DNA of 64,000 nt, from contig JAFWDQ010000020.1 of assembly GCA_017516065.1 (NCBI GenBank), forward strand, positions 1 through 64,000. Reading direction: 5' to 3'. Positions within the stretch are counted from its first letter, which is position 1. Every line of letters begins with the position of its first letter. Both the position numbers and the translations under genes were made by a program. Below, piece by piece: positions 7,980-17,179 of the stretch. The stretch is from Oscillospiraceae bacterium. GTDB lineage: Bacteria > Bacillota > Clostridia > Oscillospirales > Oscillospiraceae. The notes beneath the pieces are model-generated. The model was not told the DNA's origin. It did not search any database and was given only the letters and a program-made list of their open reading frames with translations.

Positions 7980-9332
7980 TCAGCGCTTGCCCTTTCGTTC
8001 GTCACTGCCGGTCTTGTTCTCCGGCTTCTGCCGCTGGGGAGGAGGCGGCGCGGGCTGATTCTTGTTTGAGGCCTTGTCCGCCCACTGGGACAGACGGCTG
8101 GGGGGCTCCGGCGGAGCCGCGTGGGTCTTTGGCGTCCTTCCCTGAGATGGAGCCGCCGACGGCGCGGGCTTCTGCTGCGCACCGGACCGACTGCCTGCAG
8201 GGGCCTGTCCCGCCGCGGGCTTCTGCGCGGACTGGGGTCGATTGGCCGCCTGAGACGGCTGCTGCGCCGTCGTGTTGCGGGCCTGCTGCTGAGGCGGCCG
8301 GGTGTTGCCATAGGGAGACTGAGGCGGCCGGGTGTTGCCATAGGGAGACTGAGGCGGCCGGGTGTTGCCGTAGGGAGACTGAGGCGGCCGGGTGCCGCCG
8401 TAGGGAGACTGAGGCGGCCGGGTGCTGCCGTAGGGAGGCTGAGGCGGCCGGGTGCTGCCGTAGGGAGACTGAGGCGGCCGGGTGCCGCCGTAGGGCTGCT
8501 GGGGATAGCCGATGCCGCCGCCCATGAGGCCGCCCATGCCGGGCATACCCATGGAACTGCCCATACCGGGCATACCCGCAGAGTTGCCCATACCGGCCAT
8601 ACTGCCCATCATGCCGACCAGACCGGCCATGCCGAGGCCTGCGGCGCCCATGCCGGCGCCGAGACCGGAGGAGCCGTAGCCGGGCATACCGAAGCCCTGG
8701 GGCTGGGATTCCATGGCGGCTGCCCGCTTGAGTCCGGGCAGGGTGGGATACTTGCCGTTGTCCAGGCCGGTGAGATAGGCGCTCACGGAGATGCGGCACA
8801 TTTCGGCGGCCTCTTTGATCTCATCCTCCGTCATTTTGCTGCCCAGGGTGGCCTGACCCTGTTCGCTGATGTCGCCCAGCAGCAGACTGGCCAGCATACC
8901 CAGCAGGTCGCCGCTGGTGTCGGTAGCGGTGGAGGGCTGCACCACCTTCTGGTAGCGCTCGAAGATGATATCCTGGGCCTGCAGGATGGGGTTGGGGATA
9001 TCATTGGCACTGGTGACGCGGATCTTGCCGTCTCCCGCCTGAATCTGCATACCGCAGTACTCGCAGATAAAGGGGTCGGAGTTGGGCGCGCCGCAATGGG
9101 GGCACTCCGTAGCGCCGGCGGGCAGGGAGGCCACCACCTCGTAGCGTGCACGGAACTCATCCAGGTGATCCACATTGTACAGTGCGTCGATCAGTTTTTC
9201 CTTGTAAGGCTTGCAGACGGAGCACTGTTCCGGCGCAAAGGCACAACTGCTCGGACAGTTGGAACAGGGGCGGTCGACGGACGGCTCGTCAGCGCCGGCC
9301 ATACCGCTCAAGAGGGTTTCCAGAAAAGACAT
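7980..9332 (-). CDS. Zinc-ribbon protein with Gly/Met-rich and Pro-rich repeat tail
   Basis: 450 residues from the ATG at 9332 (GGAGG upstream). Cys pairs near residues 23-42 (CSNCPSSC, CSVC) and 86-103 (CPHCGAP...CEYCGMQ) look like a Cys cluster and a zinc ribbon. A helical segment follows (TEDEIKEAAEMCRISVSAYL), then a Gly/Met stretch (GMPGMGSSMGMPGMGG), then about seven decamers of the type PYGNTRPPQS, and a basic, Pro/Gln-rich end. No signal peptide, so probably cytoplasmic. The repeats suggest a flexible scaffold. I do not recognise a function. Confidence 0.8.
   Translation of the reverse strand: MSFLETLLSGMAGADEPSVDRPCSNCPSSCAFAPEQCSVCKPYKEKLIDALYNVDHLDEFRARYEVVASLPAGATECPHCGAPNSDPFICEYCGMQIQAGDGKIRVTSANDIPNPILQAQDIIFERYQKVVQPSTATDTSGDLLGMLASLLLGDISEQGQATLGSKMTEDEIKEAAEMCRISVSAYLTGLDNGKYPTLPGLKRAAAMESQPQGFGMPGYGSSGLGAGMGAAGLGMAGLVGMMGSMAGMGNSAGMPGMGSSMGMPGMGGLMGGGIGYPQQPYGGTRPPQSPYGSTRPPQPPYGSTRPPQSPYGGTRPPQSPYGNTRPPQSPYGNTRPPQSPYGNTRPPQQQARNTTAQQPSQAANRPQSAQKPAAGQAPAGSRSGAQQKPAPSAAPSQGRTPKTHAAPPEPPSRLSQWADKASNKNQPAPPPPQRQKPENKTGSDERKGKR
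8290..8497 (-). repeat. 30-bp tandem repeat coding for PYG(N/S/G)TRPPQS
   Basis: Seven nearly identical 30-bp units lie inside the coding region, in frame. Variation is mainly in one codon (Asn, Ser or Gly). Such tracts change copy number by slippage. Confidence 0.9.
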
Positions 9333-9516
9333 CGTGGCACCTCCATAATACAAAATGTGTTCCCGTTTGCTTCATTATAGCATCTCTTTCCGGCGCGTAC
9401 AAGCACGGACTTGCGCGACAGAGCAGAGATTTTCGGGAAATCCGGACCGCGGAGCGGGCGGATATCTGCTTCGGCCCCCGTGTGCCGTAACGGAGAAATA
9501 CGGTATGGTACACAAA

Positions 9517-9547
9517 GCGGCAGGAGATTTTCTCCTGCCGCTTTTTT
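9517..9547. terminator. Hairpin terminator
   Basis: GCGGCAGGAG-atttt-CTCCTGCCGC followed by tttttt on the plus strand, with a weaker T-tract on the minus strand. It lies just past the 3' end of the minus-strand gene at 9556. Confidence 0.75.
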
Positions 9548-9555
9548 GTATGATA

Positions 9556-10263
9556 TCAGCCGCCGCTGGGGGCGGGAGTTGCCTGTATCCCGGCTGCCGT
9601 CTGGAGGTTGCCGGACAGATGCCGGTTAAAGAGGGACACCCCGCGTCCCACGCAGAGCATGCCCAGGATCGTGCCGGGCCCGATGCCGACGAGATGCCGG
9701 ACGGAGAGCAGGCAGATCACGCAGGAGATCAGGATACAGGTGACGTCGAAGAGGTTCTTGGTCAGACCCAGGTTGATGCGGAGGGTGTCGGAGATGGCCT
9801 GGACGGCGCCGTCGGCGGGATTTGGGATCAGCCGCATGCTCAGAGACATGGCGCAGCCGATGGCGGTGAGCGCCAGAGCCGCCAGCAGAAAGATGATGCG
9901 GCCGGGGATGGCGCCCCAGAAGGTGCCGGCGCAGTCCGTCACCAGATTCGGCAGCCAGAAGGCGAAGAGATTCATCAGCCGCGTGACGGCCAGGCTCACC
10001 GGGATCTGGAGGATATCCATGATAAAAACGGATTTTTTCTGCTTTGCCCGGCGGTGGAGCAGCAGTTGGATCACCACAAAGACCACATACATGACCAGGG
10101 TCACGTCGCCGATGGTCAGATGGTGGATTTCCGACAGACAGTAAGCGATGGAGATGATGGGGGACACGCCGAGCCCGGCCTTGGTGCTCATGATGATCCC
10201 CAGATTCAAAATGATCGTGCCGGCAATAAAGATCAGCCAGCGATTGACGAGCTTCCGTTTCAA
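9556..10263 (-). CDS. YczE/YitT-like integral membrane protein (DUF6198 type)
   Basis: 235 residues with about five membrane segments. The opening (NLGIIMSTKAGLGVSPI) and the segment IPNPADGAVQAISD are typical of the YczE/YyaS membrane protein group, whose function is not established. The start at 10263 is a TTG about nine bases behind GGGGA. It stands alone between a terminator and the PPC-domain gene. Confidence 0.75.
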   Translation of the reverse strand: MKRKLVNRWLIFIAGTIILNLGIIMSTKAGLGVSPIISIAYCLSEIHHLTIGDVTLVMYVVFVVIQLLLHRRAKQKKSVFIMDILQIPVSLAVTRLMNLFAFWLPNLVTDCAGTFWGAIPGRIIFLLAALALTAIGCAMSLSMRLIPNPADGAVQAISDTLRINLGLTKNLFDVTCILISCVICLLSVRHLVGIGPGTILGMLCVGRGVSLFNRHLSGNLQTAAGIQATPAPSGG

Positions 10264-10407
10264 AGTGTCGCTTCCCCGCTTTCCGGCGTTCCCGCGTCAG
10301 GCGCCGCTATTGAAAATGCAATCAACTTAACAATTATATGACAAAAGAGCGAAAGACGCAAGCGTTGATTTGCCGGTTCTCGTCAAAAAACGCGGGGCGG
10401 CGGCAGG

Positions 10408-10839
10408 TCACGCTTCCGGCGGGAAGCGCATCAGATGCCGCTTGGGGTCCTCCGACGCCGCCCGGGTCAGGGGAAGGTCCAGCACCGTCAGCAGCAGCTC
10501 CGCGGTGGCGACCACGTCGCAGGATACCAGGTGTCCGCCCCAGACCCGGCCGTCGCGGTCGCCGGCGGCAATGTGAATGTGGGGCGTGAGGACGCCCTCC
10601 ACCGGCAGGACGTTGCCGGTGATGCTTGTGATCTCCATGGCCCCGGTGAGAGTGGGGAAGGAGAACTCGTCCTTCTCCAGATCGTAGACCCGCAGCGTCA
10701 TCCGGGTTGTGAAGCCGTATCCGTTGATCCAGGCGGCGGAGACCTTCTCCCGCAGGCACAGGTCCCGGACGGAGGCGATCAGCTCCTCGCCCTCATCCAG
10801 CCGGGCGATGATCCGGCTGCCGCTTCTTCTGTATTCCAT
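10408..10839 (-). CDS. PPC/DUF296 domain protein
   Basis: 143 residues from the ATG at 10839 (AAGGAGG, 7 nt). The PPC domain is seen as GEELIASVRDLCLREKV near the start and as a TPHIHIAAGDRDGRVWGGHL segment with His residues able to bind metal. In bacteria such domains occur as stand-alone trimers of unknown role; in plants they are joined to AT-hooks. No AT-hook here. Confidence 0.85.
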   Translation of the reverse strand: MEYRRSGSRIIARLDEGEELIASVRDLCLREKVSAAWINGYGFTTRMTLRVYDLEKDEFSFPTLTGAMEITSITGNVLPVEGVLTPHIHIAAGDRDGRVWGGHLVSCDVVATAELLLTVLDLPLTRAASEDPKRHLMRFPPEA

Positions 10840-11003
10840 AAAACAGCCTCCTTGCTGCACTGTCTGATCTGGACTCCGTCACGGCAAAATGGCGGACGCC
10901 GCCGGGAAATACGGCCGGGAGCGGGCCTCGCTCCGGAAACGGCATCCAGAGGAATGGGCCGGAGGCGCTTTCCCGTGACGAACAGCGTGGAGAGGGCTTT
11001 TTC

Positions 11004-12797
11004 TCAATCGATATAGTCCAGCAGGCCGTACTCCACCAGCTTGTCATAGTTTTTCCAGTACAGGTAATACCCGTCGATATTATGCTGGACGTCATCGATC
11101 CGCACGCGATAGCCGTCATGACGGACCATGAACGTGTAGAGGATACGATCCGGATTGGCCATATACATGGCATATTCCGGGTAGAAGAATCCGTTGAGCT
11201 GCCGATTGACCCGGGTATAGATCGTTTGCAGGAACATCGGCAGGTCAAAGTTGTCCGCGGAGATCCCGTTTTCCACCATCCGGTCGTAGAGCTCGAAGGT
11301 GACCATAAGCAGCTCCAGATAGGTGTGGTAGGTGGTGTCGCGCTGCGCGATGGCCTCAAGGTTATCCTGCGCGTTTTTCAGGCCGAAGGCATAGTAATCC
11401 GTCCGGTCCGGAACGTACATGGTGAGTTCGTTCATGGCGTACGCCACCCAGTGGTCCTTGTATTGGGCGTAGTCGGCCGCGATAAAGTGGTCTGCGGCGG
11501 CACAGGCGGCGTTCAGCCAGCGCTGATCTCCGGTCAGACCGTACAGGCGGCAGAGAGCGAAAGTGGCCTCGCCGTCATAGTAGACGGTGCGCATCTCCTC
11601 TTTCAGGGAGAAGTCGCCGTTCAGGACGTGGACATAGGTGCCCGTATTGGGATCCATCATCGTGAGGATCCCGTTCCCCAGGGCGCGGCAGACGTCTGCA
11701 TATCTGTCATTTTGGAACACGTCCATGTACTCCGTCATGGCGATCACCGCCACGCCGCAGCCGCCGAGCTTGATCTCGTCCGCTTTTTCCTCATAGAGAT
11801 ACGCGGTGTTCTCGTCGGCGTAGATCACGTAATTGAGCAAATAGTCCAGAGTCGATTCGATGGTTCTCTGCAGCTCCGGATCCGGAGACATCCTGTAGCG
11901 GATGATCAGGGACCAGATCGTGCTGGCGTGTCTGACGATATTGTAATTATCAATGTCATTGTCAAACCGGGGGTAGATCCCGTAGACGAACGATCCGTCC
12001 TCATTCACCTGCTCCAGCAGGAAGGACGTGGCGTTTTCCAGCAGCCATTCGGCGTATTCCGCGTCGACAAGGTCCACCTCTCTGTGACCGTAGTCCAGCC
12101 CCTCGTCGATCAGCCTGTAAACGGTCCCGTCTTCATCGCAGAACCACCCTTTGCAGGTAAACAGGTAGTACTCATCCGGAAGCGAGTCCAGCTGCGGTCT
12201 GTCCGACTTCTTCAGATAGGTGTTCAGGTACTTGAGATCCACGCCGCCCTGGTCATATTCATAGATTTTCGCGCCGTTCATCTCCGCTTCCAGGAGAGCG
12301 GGGTCAAAGTTCTCGTCGAAGGCAAGGCCGTAACGGAAAAATTCATGCCGGGAGGCGTATATGCGACTTTTCAGTTCCCATGTGGGAACGGGAGTCGTCT
12401 CGCAGACGACGTCCGCCTTTACCCAGCGCGGTTGGAGATGGGATTTCTTCAGCGCGGCTTCCGCGGCATGGTTTGCGCTCTTCCAGGCGTTTTCCGGGGT
12501 CGAGCCCGTGCCCGAATACACGTTTGCCCGGGAACTCCCGTCGCAGACGGAGAGGAAGACCGCGTAGCCTGCCGAGCCGGCGGGGGAGTCGCCCAGGGTC
12601 TCGACAACGTCTGCCGCAAGCGCCTGCTCTTTGAGCAGCGCCGCCTTTTCCTGGTACTCCCGCACATTGCCCGGGGTGCGGAGGACCAATGCCCAGAGCA
12701 GGACCACGACCACAACGACGACGATCCCGACGACAGGGAGCCACCGCTTCCGGCTGCTCTGCTTACTGCTCTGCTTTTTCTTGTCCTGTTTTTTCAT
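11004..12797 (-). CDS. Membrane-anchored protein with probable alpha/alpha-toroid domain
   Basis: 597 residues from the ATG at 12797 (AGGAGC upstream). A very basic cytoplasmic N-terminus is followed by one membrane helix (WLPVVGIVVVVVVVLLWALV), so most of the protein is extracytoplasmic. Residues about 60-130 form a small domain. From about residue 270 repeated helical pairs appear (EYAEWLLENATSFLLEQVNE, then TIWSLIIRYRMSPDPEL, ATFALCRLYGLTGDQRWLNA), as in alpha/alpha-toroid glycoside hydrolases, lyases and epimerases. I see no diagnostic catalytic motif, so the enzyme class is open; a cell-wall or glycan role is an inference. Confidence 0.65.
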   Translation of the reverse strand: MKKQDKKKQSSKQSSRKRWLPVVGIVVVVVVVLLWALVLRTPGNVREYQEKAALLKEQALAADVVETLGDSPAGSAGYAVFLSVCDGSSRANVYSGTGSTPENAWKSANHAAEAALKKSHLQPRWVKADVVCETTPVPTWELKSRIYASRHEFFRYGLAFDENFDPALLEAEMNGAKIYEYDQGGVDLKYLNTYLKKSDRPQLDSLPDEYYLFTCKGWFCDEDGTVYRLIDEGLDYGHREVDLVDAEYAEWLLENATSFLLEQVNEDGSFVYGIYPRFDNDIDNYNIVRHASTIWSLIIRYRMSPDPELQRTIESTLDYLLNYVIYADENTAYLYEEKADEIKLGGCGVAVIAMTEYMDVFQNDRYADVCRALGNGILTMMDPNTGTYVHVLNGDFSLKEEMRTVYYDGEATFALCRLYGLTGDQRWLNAACAAADHFIAADYAQYKDHWVAYAMNELTMYVPDRTDYYAFGLKNAQDNLEAIAQRDTTYHTYLELLMVTFELYDRMVENGISADNFDLPMFLQTIYTRVNRQLNGFFYPEYAMYMANPDRILYTFMVRHDGYRVRIDDVQHNIDGYYLYWKNYDKLVEYGLLDYID

Positions 12798-12972
12798 AGA
12801 CCGAGCTCCTCTCCTGACGGTGTTGTTTCCATGCGATCCCGAACCGCACCATACAGCGGCCCGTATGGACTGCACCCGGCTTACGGAACAAAGCGCATTC
12901 ATACCGTGTCCCCGCATGCCGCCGGAACACGGCATCTGCGCGCCGTCTGATCAAGTTTTGGAATTCCTGTAC

Positions 12973-13001
12973 AGAATAGCAGATTTTTCAGAAAAAAGCA
13001 A
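12973..13001 (-). promoter_or_regulatory. Promoter upstream of the toroid-domain gene
   Basis: Minus strand TTGCTT (12996-13001), 17 bp, TATTCT (12973-12978). It lies about 175 bp upstream of the start at 12797, leaving a long leader in which I see no clear structure. The rest of 12798-13216 holds only the palindrome at 13115-13132. Confidence 0.45.
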
Positions 13002-13114
13002 CCTGCGGCCCGGCGAAAGCGGCGTCCGCTGCGCTGACAGCCGCCGCGGCGGGAGAGCTTCGCTGATGCTGTCCCATCATCCCTTTCGGCCATTTTCCAT
13101 GCCCGTTGAGGGAA

Positions 13115-13132
13115 ATGTCCGCGCGCGGACAT
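13115..13132. promoter_or_regulatory. 18-bp perfect palindrome upstream of the GNAT gene
   Basis: ATGTCCGCGCGCGGACAT, about 85 bp before the acetyltransferase start. It could be an operator; there is no T-run to make it a terminator. Confidence 0.4.
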
Positions 13133-13216
13133 CCGGAGGGGCTGGATTTGCGTCAGCCCGTGTGGTAAGATGAAAAACAAAGAGCGAGGCGCGAATACCG
13201 TATGGAAGGGAATGTC

Positions 13217-13750
13217 ATGAAAAAGAAACTGTTTTCCGAAATACCGAAGATCGAGAGCGGCGGGCTCATACTGAGGGGACTGACCCCGGCTGACGCGCCC
13301 GGCCTGCAGGAGCTGGTGGACAGCCCCCGGGTGTATCGGTATTTGCCGACGTTCCTGTTTGAGCGAAAATACCCGGACGTCAGGTGTGTCATTGAAAAAC
13401 TGTATGATGAGTGCTGGAAGGACTCTATCATCCTCGGCGTGTATCTGGATAACGGCTTCTGCGGCCTGGCGGAAATGTACGGGTACCGCGATCCGATCCA
13501 TAAGATCAGCGTGGGCGGCAGATTGCTGGAGCGCTGCTGGGGCAAAGGGATCGCAGACGAGGCGCTGAAAATGATGATCCGCTATCTGTATGATGAGACG
13601 GACATTGAGATCATCACGGCCAGCTCGATGGTCGAGAATGAGGCCTCTGCCGGATTGCTCCGGAAAAACGGCTTTCAGATGGTCGTGCACGCTGCGGAGG
13701 AGGATTGGGGCTATGAAGAGCCCACGATTGTTGACAAATGGATCCGATAG
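13217..13750 (+). CDS. GNAT-family N-acetyltransferase, RimJ-like
   Basis: 177 residues. It shows the pattern of RimJ/RimL-type acetyltransferases: LILRGLTPADAPGLQELVDS at the N-terminus, a GGRLLERCWGKGIADEALKM acetyl-CoA segment, and a VENEASAGLLRKNGF motif near the C-terminus. The substrate is not predictable. The start was placed at the ATG at 13217 behind AAGGGA; an ATG at 13202 is in frame but overlaps that site. Transcribed alone and closed by the terminator at 13793-13836. Confidence 0.85.
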   Translation: MKKKLFSEIPKIESGGLILRGLTPADAPGLQELVDSPRVYRYLPTFLFERKYPDVRCVIEKLYDECWKDSIILGVYLDNGFCGLAEMYGYRDPIHKISVGGRLLERCWGKGIADEALKMMIRYLYDETDIEIITASSMVENEASAGLLRKNGFQMVVHAAEEDWGYEEPTIVDKWIR

Positions 13751-13792
13751 CCGGGACCGGAGCGCGGAAAAAGAGAAAAAATACATAATTGT

Positions 13793-13836
13793 ACCGCCGT
13801 CGGAGTAAAAAATCGTTGAAATCCGACGGCGGTTTT
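13793..13836 (+). terminator. Terminator after the GNAT gene
   Basis: ACCGCCGTCGGA/TCCGACGGCGGT stem, 17-nt loop, then TTTTGC. Confidence 0.75.
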
Positions 13837-13930
13837 GCTACAATAACGCTATGCGCAATAACCTGGGATGCAAATTTTATCATGTTATGCTCCGGCAGAC
13901 GCCCTGCCCGCCGGAGGAGGAGGGTTATTC

Positions 13931-15199
13931 ATGAATAAAAAAGAATCTCCTGTGGTACCTGTGATCGCCTCGCTGGTGGTCATGCTCTGCGTGGGCATCA
14001 TCTATCTGTGGAGTGTATTCCGCAGTCCGATCCAGGCCACCTTCGGCATGCAGACCGGCGCTGTGACCATGGTCTCCTCGGTGATGCTGTTTGGCTTCGT
14101 GTTCGGCACGCTGATCGGCGGCTTCGTCAACGACAAGAAGGGCCCCCGATTTGCCGCTCTCTGCGGCGTGATCCTGTTCGCCCTGGGCGTGGGCCTGACG
14201 GGTCTGCTCAATGAGAACAACAGCAGACTGATCTATCTGACCTACTGCATCATGGGCGGCCTGGGCTCCGGCTTTGCCTATTCCGCCTGCCTGTCCTGCA
14301 TCCAGAAGTGGCTGCCCCACCGCCGGGGCTTTGCCTCCGGCATCGCCTGTGCCGCCTTCGGCCTGTCCACGGTGATCTTCGCGCCGGTGTCCAACTCCCT
14401 GATGAACGCCCACAAGGTCGGCACCGCCGTCGTGGGCTCCACGGAGACGATCCTGGTGGACTTCCGGGCCGTTTTCTTCACCATGGCCATCATCTTCGCC
14501 GTCATCGGCCTGATTGCCTGCGCGCTGATCCGGCTGCCCAAGACCCAGCCCGCTGCCGCGGCTCCGCAGGCTGCCGCAGCGCCGGCGGCTTCCGTCCCCA
14601 GTCTGCGGCTGGGCCAGGCCCTGCGGACCGGCTTTTTCTGGTGCCTGTTCTTCGATATGTTCCTCATCAACGGCACCTGGAATCTCTGCACTCCCATCAT
14701 CAAGACCCTGGGCGTGGAGCGGGGCCTGACCCCCGCCATGGCCATCTTCGCGGTGTCCTTCACCGGCATCGCCAACGCGCTGGGGCGTCTGGCCGTGGGC
14801 GCCCTGTCCGATAAGATGGGCCGGACCAACGCCATCATCCTTATGGCCGTGCTGACCATCCTGGGCGCCGTGGGCATGACCTTTATCGGCGGCCCCGCCT
14901 ATATCGTCGTGGTGGCCATCATCGCCTTCGCCTACGGCGGTCCCGCGCCCCTGCACGCCGCCATGACCACGGACTTCTTCGGCCCCAAGCACTTCGGCCT
15001 GAACTACGGCTGCATCATGCTGGCTCTGGGCCTGTCGTCCCTGTTCTTCAACTGGATCTCCACCTCGTTCCTGCACAGCAACCCCACCCCCACCTTCGTT
15101 ATGGGCGCCATCACTGCCGTTGTCCCCATCATCCTGATGCTGCTCATCAAACGCATGGAGAAAAAGCGTGACGCCGCCGCCGCTCAGTCCCAGGCGTGA
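13931..15199 (+). CDS. MFS transporter, oxalate/formate antiporter (OxlT)-like
   Basis: 422 residues and about twelve membrane helices. The start at 13931 follows GGAGGAGGAGGG. The first helix region (GIIYLWSVFRSPIQATFGM) and the GGLGSGFAYSACLSCIQKWL stretch are typical of the OxlT-like subgroup of the major facilitator superfamily, which exchange small carboxylates. Substrate not determined. The central loop is Ala/Pro-rich. It is a single-gene unit closed by the terminator at 15235-15260. Confidence 0.88.
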   Translation: MNKKESPVVPVIASLVVMLCVGIIYLWSVFRSPIQATFGMQTGAVTMVSSVMLFGFVFGTLIGGFVNDKKGPRFAALCGVILFALGVGLTGLLNENNSRLIYLTYCIMGGLGSGFAYSACLSCIQKWLPHRRGFASGIACAAFGLSTVIFAPVSNSLMNAHKVGTAVVGSTETILVDFRAVFFTMAIIFAVIGLIACALIRLPKTQPAAAAPQAAAAPAASVPSLRLGQALRTGFFWCLFFDMFLINGTWNLCTPIIKTLGVERGLTPAMAIFAVSFTGIANALGRLAVGALSDKMGRTNAIILMAVLTILGAVGMTFIGGPAYIVVVAIIAFAYGGPAPLHAAMTTDFFGPKHFGLNYGCIMLALGLSSLFFNWISTSFLHSNPTPTFVMGAITAVVPIILMLLIKRMEKKRDAAAAQSQA

Positions 15200-15234
15200 G
15201 CCGGACCGGCAAAAGCGGTTACTATATGAAAAGA

Positions 15235-15260
15235 GACCCGGATTCCTTGGGATCCGGGTC
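15235..15260 (+). terminator. Terminator after the OxlT-like gene
   Basis: GACCCGGAT-tccttggg-ATCCGGGTC followed by TTTCG. Confidence 0.75.
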
Positions 15261-15289
15261 TTTCGTCTGCTGACGCCGTGTGGGGGTCA

Positions 15290-16081
15290 TCAGGAGAGAT
15301 TCAGCTTGCGGTTCAGCAGCCACCGGGTGATGAAGAACAGGATCAGGCAGATGATCAGGGAGATCACCACCATGGCCAGTCCCGCGATGAGGCCGGCGGA
15401 CAGGGAGTGCGCCGTGGCCCATGTCAGCAGAGACTCCAGCCCGCCGTCCCGGACGAAGCCGGTCCCGAAGATCACCGCCGAGCGGGCGCCCGTGAGGCCC
15501 ACGATATTGAATACCACGGAGAGGATCAGGAACGTCACCACGGCGGCCAGGAACTTGTGTTCGTTGAACAACTGGCCGATGGCCATGCACAGGTAGAAGA
15601 ACAGGATCTCCCCGGCGATGAGCAGGATCACCGTCACGATGGAGCAGACCAGCAGGATCGCGGCCCCGGCAGCCACGTCGGGGCCCGCGAGGTGCAGGTG
15701 GATGCCGCCGCCCTCGGCGATCTCCCGGGGCAGGAGGGTCACGAAGCACAGGACGATGCTCACCACGGCCCAGACCACGGCGGGGATCAGCTTGCCCAGG
15801 ATGTTCTGCCCCGCCGTCACCGGCAGGGTGAACATGAGATAGCCCTCGTCCTTCAGCAGATGGGTGTAGAACCGCCGGATGGTCACGACTAAGGTCATCA
15901 CCGCCAGGATGACGATGGCCAGGGTGTACAGGCCGGTGAACAGCCGCCGGAAGAACTCCAGGCCCTGGAAGTGCGCCGCGATGGGCAGCAGGACCAGGCC
16001 CAGCAGGATCATGGCCGCGAAGATGGGCAGATAGTACCGGGCCGTGGCGCGGAATTCGTATTTAATCAGCTTTCCTAACAT
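15290..16081 (-). CDS. ABC-2 type transporter permease
   Basis: 263 residues with about six membrane segments, starting MLGKLIKYEFRATARYYLPI as in ABC-2 permeases of the YtrC/NatB type. It overlaps the end of the ATPase gene by 7 bp. With the GntR regulator and the ATPase it forms a ytr-like operon. Such exporters respond to cell-wall stress in Bacillus; that role here is by analogy only. Confidence 0.88.
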   Translation of the reverse strand: MLGKLIKYEFRATARYYLPIFAAMILLGLVLLPIAAHFQGLEFFRRLFTGLYTLAIVILAVMTLVVTIRRFYTHLLKDEGYLMFTLPVTAGQNILGKLIPAVVWAVVSIVLCFVTLLPREIAEGGGIHLHLAGPDVAAGAAILLVCSIVTVILLIAGEILFFYLCMAIGQLFNEHKFLAAVVTFLILSVVFNIVGLTGARSAVIFGTGFVRDGGLESLLTWATAHSLSAGLIAGLAMVVISLIICLILFFITRWLLNRKLNLS

Positions 16082-16779
16082 TTGAATACCTCCCGAAACA
16101 GCTCGTCCAGGGACTGTCCCCGGCTCTCCCGCAGAGCGTCGGCGTCCCCCTGGAGAGCGATCTGCCCGTCCCGGAGGAACAGAGCGTAGTCCAGGATCGA
16201 CTCCACGTCCGCGATCAGGTGGGTGGAGATGAGCACCGTGGACTCGGGCTGGTAGTTGCCCAGGATGGTCCGGATGATATACTCCCGGGCCGCCGGATCC
16301 ACGCCGCCGATGGGCTCGTCGAGGAGATACAGCCGGGCGTTCCGGCTCATGGTCAGTACCAGATGGACCTTCTCCCGGTTGCCCTTGGACAGGGTCCGCA
16401 GCCGGTCCGCTTCGTCGATGCCCAGATCGTTGATCAGGGTACGGGCCCGCTCCGGATCGAAGTTCGCGTAGAACTCTCCGAACATTTTGATGAGATCCCG
16501 TACCCGCATCCTGTCGTCCAGACAGGCCACGTCCGGCAGATAGGCCGTCTCCGCCTTGGTGGCGGGGCAGGGGGCGCTGCCGCAGACAAGGATCTCGCCG
16601 GCGGTGGGCCGGATCAGGCCGCAGGCCAGCTTTATCAGCGTGGTCTTACCGCTGCCGTTGGGCCCCAGAAGGCCGGCGATATGCCCCGGCCCCAGGCCGA
16701 AGGTGACGCCCTCCAGCGCCCGTTTGCCGCCGAAGCGGCGGCTCAGATCCCGAGCCTCAAACACGTAATTCTGTTCCAT
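16075..16779 (-). CDS. ABC transporter ATP-binding protein, YtrB-like
   Basis: 234 residues from the ATG at 16779, which follows GGAGG in the end of the GntR gene. Walker A GPNGSGKTT, a degenerate signature (TLSKGNREK) typical of this class, Walker B LYLLDEPIGGVD and the H-loop STHL are visible. It should power the permease at 15290. Gene order GntR-ATPase-permease matches ytr-type operons. Confidence 0.9.
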   Translation of the reverse strand: MEQNYVFEARDLSRRFGGKRALEGVTFGLGPGHIAGLLGPNGSGKTTLIKLACGLIRPTAGEILVCGSAPCPATKAETAYLPDVACLDDRMRVRDLIKMFGEFYANFDPERARTLINDLGIDEADRLRTLSKGNREKVHLVLTMSRNARLYLLDEPIGGVDPAAREYIIRTILGNYQPESTVLISTHLIADVESILDYALFLRDGQIALQGDADALRESRGQSLDELFREVFKC

Positions 16780-16780
16780 C

Positions 16781-17143
16781 TCATTCGCCTCCTTGCCGCT
16801 TTGCAAGGGCCAGAGCCTCCTCCGGCTCGTAGCCCAGTGCACGCATCTGTCTGAAAAACGCGGCGATGTGCGTCGCCGCCAGCTGCTGCCGCTGATCGCT
16901 CAGCAGGGCCTCGTCGTCGGTGACGAACCGGCCGCTGGTGCGCTCCGTGTGCAGCAGCCCCGCCTGCTCCAGCTCCGCCATGGCCCGCTGCATGGTGTTG
17001 GGGTTCACCTGCGCCTCCTGGGCCAGATCCCGGACGGAGGGGAGCCGGCTCCCCGGCTCGTAGACCCCGGTGAGGATCCGTTGCGTCAGCTGCCGCACCA
17101 GCTGGACGTAGATCGGCTGCCTGCTGTCAAAGTCCCATCCCAT
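16781..17143 (-). CDS. GntR-family regulator, YtrA subfamily
   Basis: 120 residues. N-terminal winged helix-turn-helix (QPIYVQLVRQLTQRILTG, then LPSVRDLAQEAQVNPNTM) and a short helical tail without a large ligand domain, as in YtrA. First gene of the GntR-ABC operon; its stop sits next to the ATPase start. It probably represses its own operon through the dyad at 17180-17208, since the dyad overlaps the promoter. Confidence 0.9.
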   Translation of the reverse strand: MGWDFDSRQPIYVQLVRQLTQRILTGVYEPGSRLPSVRDLAQEAQVNPNTMQRAMAELEQAGLLHTERTSGRFVTDDEALLSDQRQQLAATHIAAFFRQMRALGYEPEEALALAKRQGGE

Positions 17144-17179
17144 GGCGCTGCCTCCTTTCTGCGTTCTGATTGTATTAAG

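Noticed and set aside
8290..8497. Regular 30-bp repeats as a CRISPR array
   Set aside because: The units are contiguous, without spacers, and code in frame for a protein repeat.
12899..13786. Minus-strand open frame opposite the GNAT gene
   Set aside because: No domain, no ribosome site, and it is antisense to a clear acetyltransferase.
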